Part shown: piece by piece, positions 27,063 through 35,614 of the stretch | Position numbering within the stretch: position 1 is the stretch's first letter | How the letters are laid out: every line of letters starts with the position of its first letter | Source: Planctomycetaceae bacterium | GTDB taxonomy: Bacteria > Planctomycetota > Planctomycetia > Pirellulales > Pirellulaceae | DNA length: 64,000 nt | Reading direction: 5' to 3' | Assembly: GCA_012959465.1 (NCBI GenBank) | Contig: DUDC01000168.1 | Coordinates: 1 to 64,000 of the forward strand | Program-made: the position numbers and the translations under genes | Notes under the pieces: model-generated | Databases searched by the model: none | Told to the model about the DNA's origin: nothing | The model's input: only the letters and a program-made list of their open reading frames with translations

Positions 27063-27875
27063 CTACTCGTCGCCAATTCCCAACTTCCCCAACTGACCGG
27101 ATTCAAGAAGTGACTGTGCGTCTTCCACTTCCCGGTAGTATGCCTGCCGATTCAGCTGAGTTGCCGCGGCCTGATCCAATACGACGATCACGTCGCGATG
27201 AAGTTGAAGGGCGGAGGCGGTGACCTGCGCGGTAACCGGACCCTCCACGGCCTTCGCGATCGCGGACGCCTTGTGTTCTCCATAGGCGATCAATAGGCAA
27301 CAGCGAGATTCTAGGATCGTGCCAACGCCCATGGTCACGGCCAAGCGTGGCACGGCGTCCTCGCTGCCAAAAAAACGTGCGTTGTCGCGAATCGTTTCAG
27401 ATGTGAGCGTCTTTAGCCGGGTCCGGCTACCCAGCGAGGATCCAGGTTCATTAAAAGCGATGTGGCCGTCTGTCCCGATCCCCAACAATTGGAGGTCGAT
27501 GCCGCCATGTTCGCGAATTTTCGATTCGTACGACTCGCAGTAGGAATCGAAATCAAGTGAACGTCCATCCGGCACGTGCGTGCTTCCCTGAGGGAGGTTT
27601 ACATGGTCGAACAAGTGCGTCCGCATGAAGAAACGATAGCTTTGTGAATGATCGGGGCCCAACCCCACATACTCGTCCAAATTGAATGTAATCACCTTGG
27701 AAAAGTCGAGTTCTCCACAGTTATGAAGCCGAGTCAACTCGTCGTACACTCCAACGGGCGATCCACCAGTAGCCAAGCCGAGCACTGACGCAGGTTTCCG
27801 CTGTAGTTGCTCACCGATGATACAAGCCGCTTTCACACATGCTGCCGCAGGACTGTCTTCAATAATAACCCGCAC
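27063..27875 (-). CDS. nagB: Glucosamine-6-phosphate deaminase
   Basis: NagB converts glucosamine 6-phosphate to fructose 6-phosphate and ammonia. Signature stretches: LGLATGGSPVGVYDELTRLH, VITFNLDEYVGLGPDHSQSY, LLGIGTDGHIAFNEPGSSLGS and TMGVGTILESR. The start is GTG 27875, five bases after GGGG, giving MRVIIEDSPAAAC and 270 residues, near the 266 of the E. coli enzyme; the open frame extends 82 codons further upstream over the promoter region of the opposite ParA gene. Reads with the rhomboid gene. Confidence 0.93.
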   Translation of the reverse strand: MRVIIEDSPAAACVKAACIIGEQLQRKPASVLGLATGGSPVGVYDELTRLHNCGELDFSKVITFNLDEYVGLGPDHSQSYRFFMRTHLFDHVNLPQGSTHVPDGRSLDFDSYCESYESKIREHGGIDLQLLGIGTDGHIAFNEPGSSLGSRTRLKTLTSETIRDNARFFGSEDAVPRLAVTMGVGTILESRCCLLIAYGEHKASAIAKAVEGPVTAQVTASALQLHRDVIVVLDQAAATQLNRQAYYREVEDAQSLLESGQLGKLGIGDE

Positions 27876-28094
27876 GTTAACCCCATGAATAGAACGTGGT
27901 TTTTGCAGCCAATTGCTTCGTTTTAGCCCAATTCGCCGTTCAAACCAACCAGTCGCCACGGCTTTATGCAGATGTTTGACCGGCGAGCACGTTCGCAGGC
28001 CCCGACAATTCGGGGTAGGAGAAATCTCGTCGTTGGGACTATAATTCCTCGCGAGTCGTTCCCGCCTGACGATCCGGAAATGGAGTTCCAAACA

Positions 28095-28922
28095 ATGCGG
28101 ACAATTGCTGTTATCAATCAAAAAGGTGGTGTCGGGAAAACGACCACCACCGTCAACCTATCGGCCGCATTGGCTGAGTCGGGTTACCGTGTCTGCCTCG
28201 TCGACCTCGACCCACAGGCGCACGCGTCCTTGCATTTAGGTTTTGACTTAGCGGAGGAAGATCCGTCGATCTATGACGTCCTCACCGGCGAAGCGACTTT
28301 GGCGGATGTTCGCCATCGCGTCAACGGACAGCTATGGTTGGTTCCCTCGCATTTAGACTTGGCCGCGGCCGAGATTGAACTGGCTGGGGAAGTTGGCCGT
28401 GAAGTCATCCTTCGCGATAAGATGGCCGAGGATGATGGCAACTTCGACTTTGTGATTGTCGACTGCCCACCCTCGCTGGGTGTTCTCACCGTCAATGCCT
28501 TGACCGCTGTACGAGAGGTCTTTCTACCGTTGCAACCGCATTTTCTGGCATTGCACGGATTGAGCAAGTTGTTGCGGACCGTTGAGATTGTCGAACAACG
28601 CCTCAATCCCGGTTTGCGGCTAAGCGGGGTCATACTCTGCCTCTACGATTCCGGGACACGCCTCGCCGCCGAAGTCAGTGCTGATGTGGACGCCTTTTTT
28701 GAGCAGCGCGCCCAAGTCAGTGATGCTTGGGCTCAAGCCCACATATTCTCAACTCGGATTCGCCGAAACATCCGACTTGCAGAAGCGCCTAGCTTCGGGC
28801 AGTCGATTTTCGAGTATGCTCCTCAATCGAACGGAGCACAGGACTACCGCGCCTTGACGGATGAACTGATCGCTCAACAGGCGGAACCGCTTCCAATCCG
28901 CACATGGGATGTGGCACAATAG
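28095..28922 (+). CDS. ParA-family ATPase
   Basis: The 275-residue protein begins MRTIAVINQKGGVGKTTTTV, the deviant Walker A of ParA/Soj proteins, followed by VCLVDLDPQAHAS and NFDFVIVDCPPSLGVLTVNAL. The C-terminal APSFGQSIFEYAPQSNGAQDYRAL is typical of chromosomal Soj-type members. Such ATPases position DNA or protein complexes by forming DNA-bound gradients. No parB or parS is seen here. ATG 28095 is chosen because GGAG lies 9 bases upstream; ATG 28080 would add five residues. Confidence 0.9.
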   Translation: MRTIAVINQKGGVGKTTTTVNLSAALAESGYRVCLVDLDPQAHASLHLGFDLAEEDPSIYDVLTGEATLADVRHRVNGQLWLVPSHLDLAAAEIELAGEVGREVILRDKMAEDDGNFDFVIVDCPPSLGVLTVNALTAVREVFLPLQPHFLALHGLSKLLRTVEIVEQRLNPGLRLSGVILCLYDSGTRLAAEVSADVDAFFEQRAQVSDAWAQAHIFSTRIRRNIRLAEAPSFGQSIFEYAPQSNGAQDYRALTDELIAQQAEPLPIRTWDVAQ

Positions 28923-28991
28923 ATCTGATTGTTGTAGTCCACGATCTTCAGATCTCGATGCGCTCGCATCGACCGATAGGAAGTAACCGCA

Positions 28992-29909
28992 ATGTTGCAA
29001 GCACGACTCGTGCCAAGTACTTGTTCGACCGTCCGGTTGTTGGCCTGTCTGGTTGGGCTGCTGGGAAATGCCGGCCTCGTCGTATCGACGTCGATGGGAC
29101 AGGACACACCGCTCCGACTGATCCTGCTGGATAATGAAGATTGGCAGGAGGTGTCGCGGGGGCACCAGTTTACGGAAGGGCCAGCGGCGGACAAGGATGG
29201 CAATGTCTATTTTAGCGATGTACCAGCAAGCAAGATTCTTCGCATCGACGCTCGTACTGGGAAGGTCGATCTGTTTGCCGAGAACACTGCCAAGACGAAC
29301 GGGCTAATGTTCGGCCCTGATGGCCGCCTCTTTGGATGCCGAAATGGTGATCGAAAAATTGTTGCCTACAGGCAAGATGGTTCATTCGAGACCATCGCTT
29401 CGGGTGTCAACTCAAATGACCTTGTTGTGACGTCACGGGGCGAAGTTTATTTCACCGACCCACCGAACAAACAAGTCTGGTACATCGACGCGGACGGCGG
29501 CAAGAGAGTCGTGGCCGACGGATTCCAGCCGAACGGCATCATCATGTGGCAAGATGAGGGCACGCTGGTGATCACCGACAGCAACCATCCACATCTCTGG
29601 ACGTATCGAGTCGAGGTGGACGGCAGTCTCCGATTTGCCGAAAAATACTACCACCCAGTGGTGGTTCCTCCTGGAGCAAAACGGCCGGGATCGGATGGTA
29701 TGACCGTCGATTCTAAAGGGCGACTATTCCTGGCCTCTTTGGCCGGGTTACAAATGTTCGACTCGACGGGGCGCCCGAGTGGAGTGATCCGCAAACCGCA
29801 ATCCCGTTTTCTGTCGAATGTGACATTCGGCGGCCCGAAATTCGATACGCTCTACGTGACTTGCCAGGACAAAGTGTACAAGCGAAAGACAAAGTCAACA
29901 GGGAAGTGA
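28992..29909 (+). CDS. Exported SMP-30/gluconolactonase-family protein
   Basis: 305 residues with an N-terminal export signal (hydrophobic LLACLVGLLGNAGLVV) and a six-bladed propeller: FTEGPAADKDGNVYFSDVPASKI, NGLMFGPDGRLFGC, NDLVVTSRGEVYFTDP and PGSDGMTVDSKGRLFLASLAG supply the metal-binding Glu, Asn and Asp positions of the family. Family members hydrolyse lactones; the substrate here is unknown. It stands alone behind the ParA gene. Confidence 0.87.
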   Translation: MLQARLVPSTCSTVRLLACLVGLLGNAGLVVSTSMGQDTPLRLILLDNEDWQEVSRGHQFTEGPAADKDGNVYFSDVPASKILRIDARTGKVDLFAENTAKTNGLMFGPDGRLFGCRNGDRKIVAYRQDGSFETIASGVNSNDLVVTSRGEVYFTDPPNKQVWYIDADGGKRVVADGFQPNGIIMWQDEGTLVITDSNHPHLWTYRVEVDGSLRFAEKYYHPVVVPPGAKRPGSDGMTVDSKGRLFLASLAGLQMFDSTGRPSGVIRKPQSRFLSNVTFGGPKFDTLYVTCQDKVYKRKTKSTGK

Positions 29910-29964
29910 TTCGACGCCTCCCTGTGTGCGGTAGAGCCGAGGGCGATCGGAGTTCTAGTGGCAT

Positions 29965-29986
29965 TCCCTCGCTTACGCGTCGGGTT
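29965..29986 (-). repeat. Dispersed intergenic repeat family A, copy 2
   Basis: Exact reverse complement of the 22 bases at 13785-13806. The copy lies between two convergent genes (ends at 29909 and 30031). As at copy 1, its CGAGGG can pair with CCCTCG nearby (+ strand 29938-29943 with 29966-29971), which suggests a hairpin acting after genes. Confidence 0.75.
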
Positions 29987-30030
29987 CGGAGCTTGCACTT
30001 CATCAGCGGGCTACTAGTCCATGACCAGAA

Positions 30031-31272
30031 TTACTTCCTGGCGTCGATGCAGACGATCTCGCGATCGTCTCGGAGGTAGAGTCGACCGCCGGACAGGGTC
30101 GGTGATTGCCGTGTCTTACCAATCACCTGCATGCGGCCGAGTTCGACGTATTGCTCCGGGTCCATCGTTAGAACCACCAGTTCGCCCGCCATCGTGGCGA
30201 TAAAGAGCTTGCCGTCGGCGGCGATGTGATTCCCTTTGCCGAAACGCTGCTTGGCCCATTGTCGGGATCCATCCGTTAGATCCACACACGTATAGTGCAT
30301 GACGGGTCCGGCTGGACCGACGTTGTCAAAGCCGTAGAGATACTTTCCATCGACGATGCCCGTCTGCCATGCGCTGCGAAGTACGCTTCTACGGCCTAGT
30401 GAGCTCCACACTTCACTCACTTCATACGAATTGCCTTTGCGGTCCAGGTTCAACATGACACAACCGTGGTTCTCACCAGCCGACAGGAAGACCATGTTTT
30501 TTTGAAAGGCGATTGGTGTCATGATGTTGCAGGCGAAGTCGGTCTCGAAAGCATAGCGCCACTGAGTCTGACCTCGCGACGGTTCAACGCCGATGGCCGA
30601 GGAGCCGGTGAAGGCGACCAGTTGTCGAGTTCCCGACAACTCTAATAGGGCAGGTGATGAATACCCCGCCTGGTCACGGCTCGTTACGTTCCAAATCAGT
30701 TTTCCATCCTTTGCGGCGAACGCGGCCAGACTACCAGGTGCTCCGCCCGTCATCACGACGACCTTGTCGTCAACCACCAGAGGTGAACAAGCCATGCCGT
30801 ATTCGGACGCACGAAGACCAACTGCGATCAACGTGTCTTTTTTCCAAATCAATTCTCCGGTCGACAGTTTGAGGGCCGCTAAGATCCCCTCACCGGTAAA
30901 GACATAGACGTGCTTGCCCGAAACAGCCGGCGTGCCGCGTGGACCATTGCCCTGGCCATTCATAAAGGCGGGTGCCAATTCGGTGGACCAGAGCCTCTCG
31001 CCCGATTTGGCCTCTAGTGCGATGGCCCATTGGGCACCATCTTTTTGTACGGTAGTGATCACGTGCGAATCAACGACTACTATGCCGGACATTCCCACAC
31101 CGCCGGGAACCCGCCAAAGTTCAGGCAACCCGCCCGCCGGCCAAGAATCGATCAAGTTCTTCTCGGCGGATATTCCAGTCCGATTTGGTCCCAGAAATTG
31201 AGGCCAATCGTCGGCACAGACTTGCGACGTTAACACGAGCAGGAAAAGAGATAGGCAATTCATCAACTTCAT
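30031..31272 (-). CDS. Exported PQQ-like beta-propeller repeat protein
   Basis: 413 residues starting with a signal peptide (MKLMNCLSLFLLVLTSQVCA) and then DDWPQFLGPNRTGISAE, an opening common to planctomycete PQQ-repeat proteins. Repeated GKxVYVFTGEG, KSGERLWSTEL and TGELIWKKD blades indicate a seven- or eight-bladed propeller. No quinone-binding or dehydrogenase residues are recognised, so it may be a structural or binding protein. A related protein lies at 52140. Confidence 0.83.
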   Translation of the reverse strand: MKLMNCLSLFLLVLTSQVCADDWPQFLGPNRTGISAEKNLIDSWPAGGLPELWRVPGGVGMSGIVVVDSHVITTVQKDGAQWAIALEAKSGERLWSTELAPAFMNGQGNGPRGTPAVSGKHVYVFTGEGILAALKLSTGELIWKKDTLIAVGLRASEYGMACSPLVVDDKVVVMTGGAPGSLAAFAAKDGKLIWNVTSRDQAGYSSPALLELSGTRQLVAFTGSSAIGVEPSRGQTQWRYAFETDFACNIMTPIAFQKNMVFLSAGENHGCVMLNLDRKGNSYEVSEVWSSLGRRSVLRSAWQTGIVDGKYLYGFDNVGPAGPVMHYTCVDLTDGSRQWAKQRFGKGNHIAADGKLFIATMAGELVVLTMDPEQYVELGRMQVIGKTRQSPTLSGGRLYLRDDREIVCIDARK

Positions 31273-31400
31273 CAGGCGGCTCCCAACTCATGTCGCAATA
31301 AAACGAGCCATCAACCGTGACTCATGTGCAACAGTATACCGAATACTAGACGCACCGGCGCCGCCAGCCACATTCGCTGTCCGCTTGAGTCACTGCAACG

Positions 31401-33134
31401 TCAGTGGTCGAGGTCAATGCGTGTTCCAAATCGTCTCGCCCCGTCCAGACCAACGATCTGCATCTCGACGTTGCCCGCTTGCCAGTCGAATTGAAGGATC
31501 CCGAAATTCGGTTGGTGGACGGTGGTTGGGTGGTGGCGAAACTTGTTGCGGGTTGGGGTGCCGCGGGGGTGCACTTGATTTAGGCTGCTCGAGGTTAATT
31601 CGTAGACTGGGAATCCCGCCTCATCCGACATCGACAGCTCCGACCAATGTCGGTCTCCGCTCAACAAAACGACGTTCTTTGCCTTCGTCTCCGCCAGCAA
31701 GTCGAAGAACCGCGATCGTTCATGCGGAAGGTTGGACCAGGTCTCTTGGCCGTCGTCCTCGGCGATACACTGGATGCTCGTCACCACAATTCGAAAATCT
31801 GCCGGTTGTCGCAACTGATTCGCCAGCCATTTCCATTGCGTTTTTCCCAATATCGAGATCGTTGCATCGTCGGTCGGCACGTATGGACCGCCGACACGCC
31901 GCTGTTCACCTTTTTGCAAAGGCCCGCGAAAGTAGCGAGTATCCAATAAAATCACCTGGAGTCGCTGTCCGGCCGGTCCAAACGTATGGGCGGAATACAC
32001 ACCAGGTCTAGAGCGACGAGCCGAATCGACGGGATCGCGCCAAAAGTCGACGAAAACGCGTTGAGACTCGACTCTTTTTTCGAAATCACGACCGCCGTCG
32101 TTGAGCCCGTAATCATGATCATCCCAGGTAGCAAGCACGCGGCAACCGTTAACGAGTTCACGGAATCCCGGCAACCTGGCCAATTGGTCGTACTTCGTCT
32201 GCATGACCGACATGTCAGCCGTGTCGGCGTAGATATTGTCTCCCAAGAACAAGAACAGATCGGGCTTTTCACGAAGAATGGTAGAGAGGATTGGCGTCGC
32301 GTTCTGCTGCTTGATACAGGACCCAAATAGGACTCGTTGTGTCGGCCTCGCGTTTTCGCGGCGCTGAGAGTCGACGTTCTCTTGTGAAATGGCCAGTCCA
32401 TTGCAACCGTCGTCGCCACTCTGTCCTCGACCGACGAGGAACTGCCCCCGCCCAATCGACTCGATTCCCAATCCACAATCGAATTGAAAACGCCCCTCAA
32501 ACTTCCACGACGCACTGACTTTGAGGAGTGTTTCTCCGTAGCAGCCGAACCACCAATGGCCGTCCGAAAATGTTGCGGTCTGGATGCCAAGCTTCGTATG
32601 ACCGCTGCGAATCACGTGGCGCCGACGGAAATTCAGTTCTTGGTCGTATTCGTAAACGTAGTTTTCCATTACATCTTTGGGCAGGCCGCCCACGACGATG
32701 AAGCGGTTGTCGTGGTACGCGATCCCACCTGCGCCGTGCGTGACTTGAGGAACCGACACTCGATCGTGCAGTTCCAGGTCCGTTGTGTAGATGTAAATCC
32801 AATTGTCGGCCAATCCGTCCGGGTGATTGAATTTGCCATGGTTCACGGCAACGTACAGTTTTCCCTGACGGTGACAGAGATCACCGTGGTGGTTTGGGAT
32901 CTCAATTTTCTGGACCACAGCACCACGCCGATCCGTTTTCACCAGTATTGTCGTAAAGGACCAGTACACGTGTCCCGTGTCGTCACGACAGATTCCCTGC
33001 AAGTGATGCGGGTAGCGGCCCTTACAGGTGATCTGGTCCTGACCGTACGCAACGTTCTTCAATTCTGCACACGACATCATTGGCAGAACAAGAAACAAGA
33101 ACATCGAAATCTGGCGGCGGCAACTCTTGCTCAT
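31401..33134 (-). CDS. Exported fusion of beta-propeller and PhoD-like metallophosphatase
   Basis: 577 residues from ATG 33134, opening with a signal peptide (MSKSCRRQISMFLFLVLPMM). Residues about 40-245 form repeated strands (HGDLCHRQGKLYVAVNHG, GGIAYHDNRFIVVGG) that look like part of a propeller. From about 260 a PhoD-like phosphatase follows: VLFGSCIKQQ, LFLFLGDNIYADT, ATWDDHDYGLNDGG, LLDTRYFRGP and VVLLSGDRHWSEL, which supply metal ligands. PhoD-type enzymes hydrolyse phosphate mono- or diesters outside the cell. The N-terminal fusion is unusual. Confidence 0.8.
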   Translation of the reverse strand: MSKSCRRQISMFLFLVLPMMSCAELKNVAYGQDQITCKGRYPHHLQGICRDDTGHVYWSFTTILVKTDRRGAVVQKIEIPNHHGDLCHRQGKLYVAVNHGKFNHPDGLADNWIYIYTTDLELHDRVSVPQVTHGAGGIAYHDNRFIVVGGLPKDVMENYVYEYDQELNFRRRHVIRSGHTKLGIQTATFSDGHWWFGCYGETLLKVSASWKFEGRFQFDCGLGIESIGRGQFLVGRGQSGDDGCNGLAISQENVDSQRRENARPTQRVLFGSCIKQQNATPILSTILREKPDLFLFLGDNIYADTADMSVMQTKYDQLARLPGFRELVNGCRVLATWDDHDYGLNDGGRDFEKRVESQRVFVDFWRDPVDSARRSRPGVYSAHTFGPAGQRLQVILLDTRYFRGPLQKGEQRRVGGPYVPTDDATISILGKTQWKWLANQLRQPADFRIVVTSIQCIAEDDGQETWSNLPHERSRFFDLLAETKAKNVVLLSGDRHWSELSMSDEAGFPVYELTSSSLNQVHPRGTPTRNKFRHHPTTVHQPNFGILQFDWQAGNVEMQIVGLDGARRFGTRIDLDH

Positions 33135-33208
33135 GATTTGGCTTTTCGTTCTCACGCATGCACTTGTATCGAATCGTGGCATGCTAATGCCGGCAACACG
33201 TAGATCGA

Positions 33209-34033
33209 TCAGTTGGCCTCACTCGTTCCAGCTTTCCCGTCGCTACCGTCACTCTTTGGCTGTCGATTCTTTCCTCCTCCACGGCGTCGGCGTTTTCTCT
33301 TCCGACCTTTTCCTGGCGGCTCCTTCACTTCGTTCGTGGCGGCACTACCTCCTTCGCCCTCGTTTCGACTCAGTTCCGTGGCTTCGGTCGCGGTAGTGGC
33401 TTCAGTCGAAGCGGTGGCTTCAGTCGTGGTGGTGGCTTCGGGTGCCTGCTCGGACACCGCCGTGGTCGGCGATGTGCCTTCATCGCTCGGTTTATTCGTT
33501 TCAGCCGGTGCAGCCGTTTGGTCCTTGGGGGACTCAGCGGCAGGCAGTTGCTTTGCATCGTCACCGCTTGCACCACGGGCCTCATGCTCTCGTGGCGGTG
33601 CCGCATCGTCGTTTCGTTGCGGGTCGGAAGACGGTTGACTGGAAGACGGTTGACTGGAAGACGGTTGACTGGAAGACGGTTGACTGGAAGACGGTTGACT
33701 GGAAGACGGTTGCCTGGAAGGCTCACGCCGAGGCACTTCGGGTTGCGAGTCCCTTCTCGGCTTTCCCTTCTTTGCACGTTTAGAAGGAGCACCGTCGGAC
33801 GTCGGCGAGACAGGTCGCCGCTTGGCCACATAGTTCGGTCCTTCGATGTCCGAACGACGGACGTCGTCGGCGACCATTTTCATCACCAGAGGGGCTTCGT
33901 GTTTCCCAGGGCAGGTGCAGAATCGATAGGTTAGACTTCCTGCAACGTATTCACGACGGTGACACTTGGGGCACTCGAAGACGCGACGCAGTTCGTACTT
34001 GAGCCGCTGATAGGGACCTTTCACGCCATTCAC
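33209..34033 (-). CDS. Zinc-ribbon protein with repetitive disordered region
   Basis: 274 residues. The N-terminus has a short zinc-binding set, CPKCHRREYVAGSLTYRFCTC (4 cysteines and a histidine in about 21 residues, near residue 20). From about residue 85 it is low-complexity: a five-residue unit QPSSS repeated six times (encoded by the 15-bp repeat at 33631-33720), alanine/threonine/glutamate repeats such as ATEATTT, and a very basic end GKGRKRKRRRRGGGKNRQPK. Possible nucleic-acid binding is inferred from ribbon and basic tail. The frame keeps codon-phase repeats, which supports expression. Confidence 0.68.
   Translation of the reverse strand: MNGVKGPYQRLKYELRRVFECPKCHRREYVAGSLTYRFCTCPGKHEAPLVMKMVADDVRRSDIEGPNYVAKRRPVSPTSDGAPSKRAKKGKPRRDSQPEVPRREPSRQPSSSQPSSSQPSSSQPSSSQPSSSQPSSDPQRNDDAAPPREHEARGASGDDAKQLPAAESPKDQTAAPAETNKPSDEGTSPTTAVSEQAPEATTTTEATASTEATTATEATELSRNEGEGGSAATNEVKEPPGKGRKRKRRRRGGGKNRQPKSDGSDGKAGTSEAN
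33631..33720. repeat. 15-bp tandem repeat, six units
   Basis: ACGGTTGACTGGAAG is repeated five times exactly and a sixth time with one change (ACGGTTGCCTGGAAG). As the unit is a multiple of three, copy-number change keeps the reading frame and lengthens or shortens the QPSSS stretch of the zinc-ribbon protein. Confidence 0.95.
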
Positions 34034-34321
34034 CTTTGCCGGTGGGTCATCTTTGTTGGCTATTTCAATGGCGTCGGAGGATTTCCGTCGCTCTAGCAGA
34101 CCACGATTGTACTCACCGACTGCCGTCTATACGACCGAACTCCAGCTCCAAAGACGCAGAATGTCGGATGAATGTCGGTGTGCTTCGCCGCTCCGTTGTG
34201 TTTCGTGTGAGAGACAATACTAAACGCTCACACAAAGCGACCAAGGCATGAAGTGTCGGTCTCTCATTCCACTCAGCGTTGCATCTGGTTGATTCAAGCG
34301 ACCTCAATGATAACCAATCAG
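34034..34321. other. Intergenic region, no feature seen
   Basis: These 288 bases lie downstream of glgC and upstream of the zinc-ribbon gene, both read leftward. I find no RNA, repeat or clear promoter. Short open frames have no coding character. Confidence 0.5.
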
Positions 34322-35602
34322 CTATTCTGTCAGCTTCCATCCATCGGGTAAGGTCGCTTCTTTTACAACGACCGCGACGCCGTCGCGAATCATGACATCG
34401 GCGTCATCGGAGTCGGCAGCTTCCTGCGGCACCTGAATATCCACCCTCTGCCCGATGCGACAATTCTTGTCGACGATGACACCGTCCAGTTTGCTTCCGC
34501 TGCCAATTCCGAGTGGAACTTGAATTCGGTCCGTAGATACTGACTCGTAATAGTCGGCACCCATGATGATCGAGTTGCGGATATGGGCGTTTTCGCCAAT
34601 CACACATCGTAATCCGATCACGCTGTTGTCGATGGTCGCATTGGCGCCGATCCGGCAACCGTCGGCAATTAAGCTGCCGCTGATCTTAACACCAGACGCC
34701 ATTTGGGTCGGCGGCAAGTACCGAGCGTGCGTATAGATCGGTGAACCGGGATTCGTCAAGTCAAATGGAGGTGCAGTACCGGCTAGATTCAAGTTCGCGT
34801 CATAGAACGCCCGAATCGTGCCGATGTCTTCCCAATAGTCGTCAAACAAGTGCATTTGCACATGGCGACTGCGTATCGAGGCGGGAAAGACCTCCTTACC
34901 GAAGTCTTCGTAGTCTGTCTTTTCCAGAACGTCCAGAAGTGTATCGCGGTTGAACAAGTAGATCCCCATACTGGCCAAACAGTCGCGTCCGCGACTCTCG
35001 ATGCCTTGTGCATCGATCCACTCCGTACTCGTGCGTACGATGTCTAATTCATCTGCCGTCTGCGGTTTTTCCAAGAATCCTCGCACGCGACCGTCATCGT
35101 CACACCTCATCACTCCCAAGGAACTCGCCTCGCTAGAGTCAACAGGCAGGGCGGCAATCGTCACTTCGGCGTTAGCAGACTTGTGTGTCCGCAACATCTC
35201 GACATAGTCCATCCGGTACAGCTGGTCTCCGGACAGAATTAACACGTGTTCGATGTCGCGTTGGGCGATGTAACGCAGGTTCTTGCGGACGGCGTCAGCC
35301 GTTCCTTGATACCAGTCGGTACCTTGATCGATCGTCTGTTGAGCTGCCAACAGCTCAACAAAGCCGCCATTGAAATGGTCAAATCGATACGTGCGTCGAA
35401 TATGACGGTGCAAGCTAACCGACATGAACTGAGTCAACACATAAATACGGTTGACTCCGCTGTTAATGCAGTTGGAAAGCGGGATGTCGATCAGTCGATA
35501 CTTGGCGGCCAATGGAACGGCCGGTTTCGAGCGGTACTTCGTAAGCGGATAAAGACGTGTGCCTTGCCCGCCGCCGAGAACCAAAGCAATTGTGTTTTTC
35601 AT
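34322..35602 (-). CDS. glgC: Glucose-1-phosphate adenylyltransferase
   Basis: GlgC makes ADP-glucose, the committed step of glycogen synthesis. The 426 residues show the nucleotide loop LVLGGGQGTRLYPLTKYRSK, GTADAVRKNL, LILSGDQLYRMDY with catalytic Asp, EDIGTIRAFYDANL and the left-handed helix repeats (GCRIGANATIDNSVIGLRCVIG) at the C-terminus. The start follows leuS by 12 bases, so a leuS-glgC transcript is likely. Glycogen phosphorylase lies at the far right edge. Confidence 0.95.
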   Translation of the reverse strand: MKNTIALVLGGGQGTRLYPLTKYRSKPAVPLAAKYRLIDIPLSNCINSGVNRIYVLTQFMSVSLHRHIRRTYRFDHFNGGFVELLAAQQTIDQGTDWYQGTADAVRKNLRYIAQRDIEHVLILSGDQLYRMDYVEMLRTHKSANAEVTIAALPVDSSEASSLGVMRCDDDGRVRGFLEKPQTADELDIVRTSTEWIDAQGIESRGRDCLASMGIYLFNRDTLLDVLEKTDYEDFGKEVFPASIRSRHVQMHLFDDYWEDIGTIRAFYDANLNLAGTAPPFDLTNPGSPIYTHARYLPPTQMASGVKISGSLIADGCRIGANATIDNSVIGLRCVIGENAHIRNSIIMGADYYESVSTDRIQVPLGIGSGSKLDGVIVDKNCRIGQRVDIQVPQEAADSDDADVMIRDGVAVVVKEATLPDGWKLTE

Positions 35603-35614
35603 AGCAGGGAGATC

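Noticed and set aside
27876-28121. N-terminal extension of nagB
   Set aside because: NagB family members begin at MRVII; the extension lies over the upstream region of the opposite ParA gene and reads like non-coding sequence.
33442-33934. Forward-strand open frames over the 15-bp repeat (RRLTG or DWKTV repeats)
   Set aside because: They are other-frame readings of the same repeat; the minus-strand frame has the zinc ribbon and a full-length gene context.
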